From Caldilineaceae bacterium bin5 (GTDB lineage: Bacteria; Chloroflexota; Anaerolineae; Caldilineales; Caldilineaceae), in NCBI GenBank assembly GCA_002238445.1, contig MPML01000009.1, forward strand, positions 54,365 through 118,364: 64,000 nt of DNA, in the 5' to 3' direction. Shown one piece after another: positions 55,901-63,101 of this stretch. The notes under the pieces were generated by a model. The model had not been told where the DNA came from. It searched no databases and saw only the letters and a list, made by a program, of their open reading frames with translations. Position 1 is the stretch's first letter, and each line of letters starts with the position of its first letter. Position numbers and translations under genes: made by a program.

Positions 55901-56367
55901 TAAGTGGGGATCACCGTCTGGAAGCTTTCATTGTCCGGCTTTCTCATTTCTACGGAAGCAATCAGGATATGGAGAGCCTTGCCAGCATGGCGACCAACAA
56001 ACCACCGCCCACTTGGGTGGATGCTGATATCGACCGGGCTGCTGTTGCGTTGGCTGAGATGGCGCGGAACTTTGTTCACCTAGAGTCCTTTGCCCATGTA
56101 AAGGGGCGTTCAGACAGGCGCCACGCTATGGCTGTCACTGTCGGCATGAATGGTTCACGGGCAACGCATCAGGATGTGTTCGATGTGACTGACACGGAAC
56201 GGCAAGAGGTTGGGCTACTGATCAAACGGATGGAGAAGACCTTGGAGAGTAGCGGCAAGCCAAAGCGTCATGTTATTCTCGCCGCATTAGCGGAGTTGAG
56301 CGCTCGTCATCTCAACACTCCCGCAGAGAAGGAGAACAGCGCAGTGGAAGAACAGGCGGTGTCATAG
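52981..56367 (+). CDS. sspC: Large P-loop ATPase (SspC-like)
   Basis: The 1128-residue ATPase has Walker A GPYGSGKSS at residues 61-69 and Walker B GLLVLVDEMGKFLE around 168-180. An AAA/STAND-like N-terminal third (VGILHQAFDEYSHRLSREMREEW) is followed by a long helical remainder without other known domains. It lies between DUF4007 and the DndC-like gene, the position of sspC. It probably drives assembly or movement on DNA during sulfur insertion. The start overlaps sspB; the next gene begins 2 bases after its stop. Confidence 0.87.
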   Translation: MPLADRVRVSRRFQRAIRIDTDLGEPSALEGFVCPRSFGELLENMARHISESGQGAFTWTGPYGSGKSSLAVALSALLNGDAETRWRAASLIGDDIAASIWEAIPTGTDGWQILPIVGRRDRPEQVVGEALESRGLVEGRAHLLWEERQVLNELSDIAARNPDSSGGLLVLVDEMGKFLEGAARDISDVYFFQQLAEIASRSASRLIVVGILHQAFDEYSHRLSREMREEWAKIQGRFIDLPVNAGVDEQIALLGKAIESNHESEAPSPLSKNIAALTNRAESGDVSQLLENCWPLHPIVACLLGPISRRRFGQNQRSIFGFLNSTEPRGFQDFLRNAQDGELYLPDQLWDYLRFNLEPSIMASPDGHRWALAVDALERCESMGGGQLHLDLLKSIALIDLFKERSGLVANVTALLSALPRLSDGDVRVALEELQEWSLIIFRKFNGSYSVFEGSDFDIDEEVGRILTTMPDVDFARLNEFADLQPIVAKRHYHETGALRWFDVVIAPLADVQVNTFEFRPRNGAVGTFLLAVRTQGESENVASHIAQSGVHEIQDWDLVIGLPQGTWNFSSLAQELLAVEQVRKESPQLQGDRIARREVEARISTLRGYMASELDRALDSAYWYSKKQMGEQCNQAQRNTLASDLAGDRYCQSPRLRNELLNRVKPSGSAVAARNALLRRMVQDEGKDRLGIDGYPAEGGLFTSLLGTSGLYRKSDQEWRFVAPNSDGGDPSNLDPAWQAAEEFLESNQKRVVPLSEIYDVWREPPFGIKDGLFPVLAAAFILSRHRELAFYRQGIFQSLITDLDMEYLARDPLSVQLRWMDLSDEDRAHLSEMASIVRDLDPANTLPDLEPLDVARGLVSIYDRLPPWVGRTQGLSANAKQVRQLFKQANDPNSLIFDDIPQRFADGLELDTSCTLGHISSQVRSGLIELQGAYPAMLHRLRETLLAELQVPYASASLLGELRARAENVRQLSGDHRLEAFIVRLSHFYGSNQDMESLASMATNKPPPTWVDADIDRAAVALAEMARNFVHLESFAHVKGRSDRRHAMAVTVGMNGSRATHQDVFDVTDTERQEVGLLIKRMEKTLESSGKPKRHVILAALAELSARHLNTPAEKENSAVEEQAVS

Positions 56368-56369
56368 AT

Positions 56370-57206
56370 ATGGCAGGGCAAGAACGGCACGTTTTGGGAC
56401 TGTCCGGTGGGCGAGACAGCGCAGCTCTCGCGATTTTCATGAGGCAGAACCATCCTGAACTGGATATTGATTATTTTTTCACCGATACTGGCAAAGAGTT
56501 GCCCGAGGTGTACGAGTTTCTCGTTAAACTAGAAGGTTTCCTTGGCAAGCCGATTCTCCGTTTGAATCCGGATAGAGACTTCGACTTTTGGCTTAGGCAG
56601 TACAATAACTTCCTGCCATCGCCGCAGGCGCGCTGGTGCACGCGGCAGCTGAAGCTGCGTCCTTTTGAGCAGTGGATTCGCCCGTTGCTCGACGATGGCG
56701 ATATCGTCTACAGCTACGTCGCGATCCGGGCTGATGAGGAGTACCGGGAAGGGTATTCCTCGAAACATGACAATCTGATCGTGCGGTTGCCACTGAAAGA
56801 GGCGGGTGTCGACAAAGCCAGTGTCTTGGAAATCCTGGAGGGGACAGGATTGGGGTTGCCACAGTACTACGAATGGCGCACCCGTAGCGGTTGCACCTTC
56901 TGCTTCTTTCAGCAGAAGATCGAATGGGTGCGGCTGATGGAACGCCATCCCGACTTTTTTGATGAAGCAAAAAGCTACGAGAAGAATGCGATTGACCACG
57001 GGTCGCCGTTCACCTGGAGTGAGGGCGAGTCATTGGATGAACTAGCTAAGCCCGAGAGGGTGGCGCAAATACGGGCAGAACATCAGAGGCGGTTAGAGCG
57101 GGTGCGTGCTAGGCTACAAGTGAATCCTCTACGTCCAGATGCGGAGCCGATTGATATTGACGATCTGTATGGGCAGACTAAAGTATGTCTAGCATGTCAC
57201 AAGTAG
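56370..57206 (+). CDS. sspD: ATP pyrophosphatase/PAPS-reductase-like sulfurtransferase (SspD/DndC-like)
   Basis: The 278-residue protein activates the DNA backbone for sulfur replacement in Dnd/Ssp systems. The PP-loop is SGGRDS at residues 12-17. Cysteines at 90 (WCTRQLKLRP), 175 and 178 (SGCTFCFFQ), and 273 and 276 (VCLACHK) resemble the Fe-S ligands of DndC. It is shorter than most DndC proteins, fitting SspD. It is distinct from the metabolic CysH at 16.9 kb, which has ECGLH. It is tightly coupled to the ATPase gene. Confidence 0.88.
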   Translation: MAGQERHVLGLSGGRDSAALAIFMRQNHPELDIDYFFTDTGKELPEVYEFLVKLEGFLGKPILRLNPDRDFDFWLRQYNNFLPSPQARWCTRQLKLRPFEQWIRPLLDDGDIVYSYVAIRADEEYREGYSSKHDNLIVRLPLKEAGVDKASVLEILEGTGLGLPQYYEWRTRSGCTFCFFQQKIEWVRLMERHPDFFDEAKSYEKNAIDHGSPFTWSEGESLDELAKPERVAQIRAEHQRRLERVRARLQVNPLRPDAEPIDIDDLYGQTKVCLACHK

Positions 57207-57228
57207 TAGGCTATGAGGCCAAACACCA

Positions 57229-57681
57229 ATGAATCGGGGATGGTCAATCGATCAGGGCGACTGGAACGGACTTGGAGAGGCTCTGAAAGGAACTGAAAGC
57301 TGGAGATTTGTCCTCCTTACGCCTAACGACCGCGAAATGGTGCCGGCGAAGCCAGGCGTCTATGCGATTTGTGCGCCACCCCCGATTGCCGTTGGAAAAG
57401 GCCGAAGCTCGATTTTCCATAGTTTGGGGACCCCGCTCTACGTCGGCAAATCAGAGTCGAGTATTCAGTCGAGATTCCTTGCTCACTGCCGTGCCAGTGA
57501 TCCGCAACTGTTACGCGCCAAACGCTGTTACTACAGAGTGCAATTGAGGTTTTGGTTTGTTGAGTTGCATGTCAGTGTAATCAGGCAGGCCGAGGCGTGG
57601 CTAATAAGGTGCTTTGGTCCACCGGTAAACAAGCGTGCTGAGACGATTACAGGAACTATAGGACCACCGATAAAAGCTTAA
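57229..57681 (+). CDS. GIY-YIG nuclease in the phosphorothioation operon
   Basis: The 150-residue single-domain GIY-YIG protein has GVYAI at 43-47, LYVGKSESSIQSRFLAH at 70-86 with the catalytic Arg82, the metal-binding Glu122 in AEAWLIRCFG, and Asn134. It lies 22 bases after sspD and 16 bases before the dndB-like gene, so it is in the same operon. GIY-YIG enzymes cleave DNA using one metal. It could be a restriction effector that spares modified DNA, or could nick DNA for modification. Neither is shown. Confidence 0.82.
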   Translation: MNRGWSIDQGDWNGLGEALKGTESWRFVLLTPNDREMVPAKPGVYAICAPPPIAVGKGRSSIFHSLGTPLYVGKSESSIQSRFLAHCRASDPQLLRAKRCYYRVQLRFWFVELHVSVIRQAEAWLIRCFGPPVNKRAETITGTIGPPIKA

Positions 57682-57697
57682 CGGAGGAACAACCAAT

Positions 57698-59122
57698 ATG
57701 CAGTTGTACCCTGCCCTCAGAGCGTCCATGGGAACTTGGAATTATTACATCGTCAAAATGCGGATGCGAGAAGTGGCCGCTGAAGTGAAGTTCGGTTCAC
57801 AAGTGCACGAAGACTTTACCCTTGACGAGGCTATCCAACGATCAATAAAGGAAAGCCGCGTGAAAAAGGAAATTGTCACATATTTGATAGGTCGGACTGA
57901 TCGTTTCTTTGCCTCTCTAGTCGTAGCTGCGATTGGCGGGTCGCCGAAGTTCTATCCAGTAAGCGTATCTGACGATCCCCAATTCGAGATTTTCGCCGAC
58001 GAAGAGAGCATCGAACAGTCATTCGGGGTGCTACGTTTCTCGGGGAACCAAGATTACTACGCCTTGGATGGCCAACACAGATTGAAAGCGATAAAAACCT
58101 TGCTACAACCCGATGATGAGGCGGAACGAGTTGAACCCCCGCAAGGTTTCGCCAACGAGGAAGTTTCGGTCTTAATGGTTATCCCCCCTCCTGAGTTGAC
58201 TGAAGAGAATTGGCTTGCCTCTTACCGCCGTCTCTTTTCCAGTCTCAACAGATATGCCAGACCAACCGACACAGATACAAACATAATAATGGACGAAGAC
58301 GACATTTTCGCGATCATCACTCGGCGTCTCATCGCGAGTCATGATTTTTTTAAGGCACCCGGTCGGCACGTTGAGTCGTTGAGGGTTTCGACAAGAGGGA
58401 AAGCCCTAAAAGAAGGGACTTCGCATTTCACTAGCCTTCAGCAACTCTATGACCTCAACATGACGCTTCTCACGACACCCCTCCGAACGAACTTGGGTTG
58501 GGGACCCGGCCCTGAGGCAGAACGAACGAACAAGATAAAAGACTTTGTTCGATTCAGACCACCGGAGGAATACATTGAAGAGCTGTTCGAAGAGCTGGTC
58601 CTTTATTGGGATGCCCTCACTATAGCGATTCCAGACTTGGACGTAAACCCGAGTGAAGCCAGGAATCACCAAGCTGATGGGTCAAAAGGAGAAGTAGCGG
58701 ACAACCTTCTTTTCTGGCCTATAGGTCAAGATGTGATGATTAGTGTGGCGCGTGCACTGTTGGACGTACGGCTAGATTCCCCTGAGAATCCTACGCTGGA
58801 GCAAGCCACAGAAGCATTAGAACCTTTGGGAAGGGTAAATTGGGGTCTTCACAGCATCCCCTGGAGGGGGCTTCTTCTCGTGTCAGCTCTTGACGCCCGG
58901 AGTAATAGCAGAAAGTGGGCGATGAGAAACGAGGGTCGAAAGCAAGCAATTGATACCGCCAAAAGAGTGCTGCGTTGGATAACCGGCATCTATCAATCGA
59001 ACCTCCGTGAAGAATCACAACTAGAGAATGAGTGGCAAGACCAACTGCTCCTCCCGCCAGATGAGAGCTCAGAGGGGTTGTGGGAGAATGTCAGAACAAT
59101 CCGTGACAATGTGTGTTCATAG
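57698..59122 (+). CDS. dndB: DGQHR-domain protein (DndB-like)
   Basis: The 474-residue protein has YYALDGQHRLKAIKTL with the DGQHR motif at 124-128, the hallmark of DndB and related phosphorothioation-associated proteins. Further conserved-looking parts are ETSRLFSSLNRYARPTD-like (RRLFSSLNRYARPTD) and IMDEDDIFAIITRRLI. DndB is a regulator or modulator of modification in Dnd systems and is not part of the classical SspABCD set. GGAGGAACAACC precedes the ATG. It overlaps the helicase gene start. Confidence 0.87.
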   Translation: MQLYPALRASMGTWNYYIVKMRMREVAAEVKFGSQVHEDFTLDEAIQRSIKESRVKKEIVTYLIGRTDRFFASLVVAAIGGSPKFYPVSVSDDPQFEIFADEESIEQSFGVLRFSGNQDYYALDGQHRLKAIKTLLQPDDEAERVEPPQGFANEEVSVLMVIPPPELTEENWLASYRRLFSSLNRYARPTDTDTNIIMDEDDIFAIITRRLIASHDFFKAPGRHVESLRVSTRGKALKEGTSHFTSLQQLYDLNMTLLTTPLRTNLGWGPGPEAERTNKIKDFVRFRPPEEYIEELFEELVLYWDALTIAIPDLDVNPSEARNHQADGSKGEVADNLLFWPIGQDVMISVARALLDVRLDSPENPTLEQATEALEPLGRVNWGLHSIPWRGLLLVSALDARSNSRKWAMRNEGRKQAIDTAKRVLRWITGIYQSNLREESQLENEWQDQLLLPPDESSEGLWENVRTIRDNVCS

Positions 59123-60818
59123 TCAGTCAGTAAATTGTGGTGACGACCAAGTTGTGTACCACCGGTGGCAAGGCCGGTCAATTGGCATTAGGCTAGTAAA
59201 AGAAAGTGAGTCGCCGACACTTGAAATCCGCACCCTGAACGGAGACCAGCCGCAGAATTGCTCCTTGACCGAACCCCAAACCGCACTTCTCCGCAGTGCA
59301 GTTGACGTGGCACTCGACCTAGACACAACGCTTTCAAGATCATTGCTGCAAGGGAATGCCGCGAGACTAGAGTTAAGACCTCCTCGACATAGGCCTTCAC
59401 CCAGACTAAGAAAGGCGGATGAGGCTTCAGAATTGCGTCCTCGTGTAGAGGAGTTAGTCGCCCCACTGCTTTTTCATACGAATACTAATAAACACTCCTT
59501 AAGGCCATTTCAAGAATTCGGAGTAAAGTGGCTGACAGAGCGTCGGACAGGGGTTCTTGCCGATGATATGGGCCTTGGCAAGACTGCTCAAGCACTGCGA
59601 GCTATAGAGAGACTCGTAGTGAATGGCACCATTAGAAGTGCATTGATTGTTTGTCCGAAATCTCTCCTTGCTAACTGGGAGGCCGAGAGTGAGACTTGGG
59701 TACCAGGGCTAACAGTTGTCCGTTCTGTTCCGTCAAGACAGGATTCGGACGAAGTCTGGTCCGCGATACTGGGCAGATCTCACATAATCGTTACCAATTA
59801 TGAGCAGTTACGACCTCTGCCGACACCTTTCGAAACAGTTCAGGTTGACCTGGTGGTAGCCGACGAAGCCCATAGGCTTAGGAGATCGCAAGCCAAGCTT
59901 GTAAAGGCGTTCAGGCTCATGAATTTCGAAAGATTCTGGGCGTTGACTGGAACACCGATTGAACGCCACCCAATTGATTTGGCTACTCTGTTGTCGTTGC
60001 TAGAGCCAACTAGATTCTCAGAAAACTCATTCACAATTGGGTCGGAACTGCGAGCTCAGGCACGCCCATACCTGCTCAGACGTATGAAAAAGGATGTGCT
60101 AGACGAGTTACCGGATGTGATCGACACAAAGGAGACAATTGAACTCACTCCTCAACAACAGCGAGCGTACAATGCAGCTCGCTCTCAACCGCTTCCCAAG
60201 GAATTAGGTGAGGTTCTGCAACGACTAACGATGCTTCGATCCATCTGCGACTCTGAGCCAGCCAGTGGAGTTAGTGCCAAGCTCAATCGTGTCATGGAGA
60301 TCCTGCAAAAAGTGCAGGAGGCTGGGGAGAAGGCGATCGTGTTTTCTTATTTGCTACGTCCATTGGAACTATTGGCACAGCGCATGTCTCTTGAAAAACC
60401 TCCTCTCAATTCGGTCTCTTTGACAGGCAAACTGACGATGGATGAGAGGGCACATGTCCTCCGAAAATTCAAGACTGATGACGGAGTTGTGGCATTCCTC
60501 TGCTCTAGTCGCGTTGGGGGAGAAGGGCTGACGTTGACTGAAGCAAACCATGTCATTTTCATCAACGAGTGGTGGAATCCGTCAACAAATGCTCAGGCAA
60601 GAGACAGAGTCGTCCGATTTGGTCAAGAACGAATCGTCCATGTGCATCGATTCAGGTGTAAAGATACAGTCGAGGAAGTGTTAGACCATATTCTGGAGAA
60701 GAAAAATGAGGCATACTCTAGTGTAGTGGACGCGCTAGCAATGCAAGTGCAAATGACTGAGACCAATTCCAGAGAATTGTTAAATGAAGCACTGGAAAGT
60801 TTGGTTTCAATCGACTAG
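59088..60818 (+). CDS. SNF2-family DEAD/H helicase-like ATPase
   Basis: This is a 576-residue SNF2 translocase. Motif I is DDMGLGKT at 159-166, motif Ia LIVCPKSLLANW, motif II DEAH at 259-262, motif III ALTGTPIERHP, motif V RVGGEGLTLTEANHVIF and motif VI QARDRVVRFGQ. An N-terminal 130 residues precede the helicase core, and no nuclease domain is fused. Starts at 59088 or 59109 are possible; both overlap the dndB-like stop. As last gene of the operon it may be the translocating part of a restriction module. Confidence 0.88.
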   Translation: MSEQSVTMCVHSQSVNCGDDQVVYHRWQGRSIGIRLVKESESPTLEIRTLNGDQPQNCSLTEPQTALLRSAVDVALDLDTTLSRSLLQGNAARLELRPPRHRPSPRLRKADEASELRPRVEELVAPLLFHTNTNKHSLRPFQEFGVKWLTERRTGVLADDMGLGKTAQALRAIERLVVNGTIRSALIVCPKSLLANWEAESETWVPGLTVVRSVPSRQDSDEVWSAILGRSHIIVTNYEQLRPLPTPFETVQVDLVVADEAHRLRRSQAKLVKAFRLMNFERFWALTGTPIERHPIDLATLLSLLEPTRFSENSFTIGSELRAQARPYLLRRMKKDVLDELPDVIDTKETIELTPQQQRAYNAARSQPLPKELGEVLQRLTMLRSICDSEPASGVSAKLNRVMEILQKVQEAGEKAIVFSYLLRPLELLAQRMSLEKPPLNSVSLTGKLTMDERAHVLRKFKTDDGVVAFLCSSRVGGEGLTLTEANHVIFINEWWNPSTNAQARDRVVRFGQERIVHVHRFRCKDTVEEVLDHILEKKNEAYSSVVDALAMQVQMTETNSRELLNEALESLVSID

Positions 60819-60856
60819 CTCGCTTTGGATTCCACTAGGCCGTATGGCATTGCTAT

Positions 60857-60950
60857 ATGGTTGGCCCCAAGAACTGGGAATACATGATAAGGTATATATT
60901 GGAGCACTTCAGCCAGCCTGTAGAGGGGCAGCAAGATGGTCAAGAATCAG
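60857..60950 (-). mobile_element. IS3-derived right-end fragment, copy E, inverted
   Basis: TGGTTGGCCCCAAGAACTGG, then CAGCCTGTAGAGGGGCAGCAAG, is the reverse complement of the right end of copy D. It lies between the helicase gene and the convergent GIY-YIG/GHKL pair. Confidence 0.75.
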
Positions 60951-61091
60951 TGGCCTTCAAGTTTCGAGTTTAGCTCGCAGGCACTAAGACGATTAACTAA
61001 GTATCGAATGAATTTGAGATTTATGCCAACCTAATACGGGTCTGGAAACGGCAACTGCTGGATGACGGGCCTAGCGCCCTCATCAGATTTG

Positions 61092-61556
61092 TCATCCAAC
61101 TTCTTTAGAGTAGGTACTGACAAACTCGCCAATTATCTTTGCTGCGATAGAGCGGATCGACTTCAAAGAGCATGTATCGCTATAGCTAACATTCGAAACA
61201 ATTTTCAGGAATGGTTCGAGGTCCCCACTCACGTCCCGGAGGCTAGTTTGAGTGAGGTATTCAATACCGCGGCGGTGCACCCTTTCTACACCGATGTATT
61301 CGGGTCTAGCTGGCAAAGTATAGCTAAAAACAGTTAAGTCGTTAACGTGATCCAAATCGACACCTTGTTTTTCGAAGAGATGCTGCCTGAGAGAACCAGA
61401 GACATCGACATGTTGATTTAGTCTTCCTATGATACCATTCCTACTATTGGTTTCTCCGACATAGGCGAATTGCCATGAACGGGAGTAGATTATGTAGATA
61501 TAGGCGCGATTGTTGCCAATGAAACGATCCTTAATACCAATGACTACTGCCCCCAC
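61092..61556 (-). CDS. GIY-YIG nuclease paired with GHKL ATPase
   Basis: The 154-residue GIY-YIG protein has AYIYIIYS at 18-25, FAYVGETNSRNGIIGRLNQH at 30-49 with Arg45 and a following His, and a metal-binding Glu99 in RRGIEYLTQ. It starts with GTG 12 bases after the GHKL ATPase stop, so the two are translated together. It is different from the GIY-YIG protein at 57.2 kb. The strongly AT-rich codon use suggests separate acquisition. Confidence 0.8.
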   Translation of the reverse strand: MGAVVIGIKDRFIGNNRAYIYIIYSRSWQFAYVGETNSRNGIIGRLNQHVDVSGSLRQHLFEKQGVDLDHVNDLTVFSYTLPARPEYIGVERVHRRGIEYLTQTSLRDVSGDLEPFLKIVSNVSYSDTCSLKSIRSIAAKIIGEFVSTYSKEVG

Positions 61557-61568
61557 AGTTCATTCACC

Positions 61569-63101
61569 CTATGAGTCGCTGGGAAGTAGTTGGGAATACT
61601 CTCTACATAAGTGGGCAAGATAATCAGTGACAACTCGTCGATACTCGGCTAGGATACTCTCTATTTGCTCTTGTTTGAATCGAGAGTTACTTTGTATCAC
61701 ATAGAATTCGGCTGCAGACATATGAAGCAAGAGCAAGTTAAGGAACACTGTCAAAGTGCCATTATCTTTGTTGTCTTCGTAAATCAGACGCGAGAACCGA
61801 TGAAATTTGTTTATTCTCACACAATCCTGATTTGAATAGTAGAACGGTTCCCAAAGAACATTGTCTTCTGTAATTGAAACCATGAAAATTCGGTCATTGA
61901 TCGTAGCTCCTTCAGCAGTGACAACAGTCTGAAGCTGCTCTTCAGTAAACTCCCCGTTAGATTCAGTCTCGATTTCAGGAAATTCTGGAATCTCCTCAGC
62001 CATCTCTTTGGCTAAATCTTTGAGTCTTGTCTTCTGCTTCTCAGATACGCTTTTTCGTCTTCTATCAATCTCTTCATATTTATCGGGATCAGGTAATTCT
62101 CCTGGTAACTCTTCAGGTAACTCGATCTCACTCGCAATATCGTTTGCCTGACCAAGTGAGTCTTCGTTTAACCTTCTCAGTCGTTCCTCACTAGCACTTT
62201 TCCAAGCCTTCTTGCTTTTCCTCTTGAAATGATCTGAGCCGTCACTGAGTGCCCGATGTGCTTCTTCTGAGAGATGCAGTTGAGACTTCTTGACGTCGAT
62301 ATTGAAAACCTCATCTGCAGAACTATCAATTAGAATACGTCCTCGAAAAGCATAGAAGTCCTGATCCTGAGTAATGATTTCAAAAGATTCTGCCCAGGAT
62401 AGAAGACGCTTATTTCGATAAACATAAAAGCCATAGTTTCCTGCACTTATGTTGTACTTTTTGCGGATTTCCGCTGGATTCTCGAATATCGGAGGGTATG
62501 GCAATTGTGTTACCTCTATCCTAGCCTTAACGTTGTCTGCGGGATCTAGTGTGATTTCTCGTTGTCTTTGGATCCACCTAGTAGTCTGTCCATCCCACTC
62601 AAACTCGTTCAAGTCGCCATTCCGGTCTGCTTCTTCGGCAAATAACACATCATATGGTTCACACTGAGTTTTTCCCCCTTCCTTATCAACTAGGTATATC
62701 CGAAGGGCTGGCATCATGTAGTAGTAAATGATGCCTAGCTTCTGTTGAAGTTCCCTGAAAGTGGCACGGATACTAGGATGGTTCTTTGTACGGACTTCTG
62801 TAATCCTTATAATCGTTCCACGTCTTTCAGGCAAATAGTTTCTTATTAGTTCACAATCATTAGGGGAGAGCTCTTCCTGAACTGCTCCGTATTCTCGCCG
62901 TTCCCTAATCTCAGGCAACGAGACTACGTATTTTGCAAATGGGTCGTTCCCTTCTGACGAAACTACCTCAAGCTGCTCTCCTTGGGAAAATGCTGCCGAC
63001 TTTAGACCAAGCCCAAATTTTGACAAGCTATCTGGAGGATAATTGGTGTCCGATGCCCCTAACTGAAGTGCATCCTTAATCCCGGACCGATTCATTCCAC
63101 A
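61569..63101 (-). pseudogene. GHKL (HSP90/MORC-like) ATPase, 5' end cut off by IS insertion
   Basis: The remaining 510 or so codons begin CGMNRSGIKDALQLGAS, the end of the G1 box (D-x-G-x-G-M), followed by the G2 box SKFGLGLKSAAFSQGEQLEVVS. The N-box and the Asp that binds adenine are missing because the IS3-family end at 63102 lies inside the G1 box. The rest is long, charged and AT-rich, with a helical linker (about 300-370) and a C-terminal domain of unknown type. Before disruption it was probably a DNA-linked MORC-like ATPase acting with the GIY-YIG partner. An internal ATG at 63095 could give only an inactive fragment. Confidence 0.82.

Noticed and set aside
61062..61337. Plus-strand 91-codon frame
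   Set aside because: It is antisense to the GIY-YIG gene, which has the family motifs.
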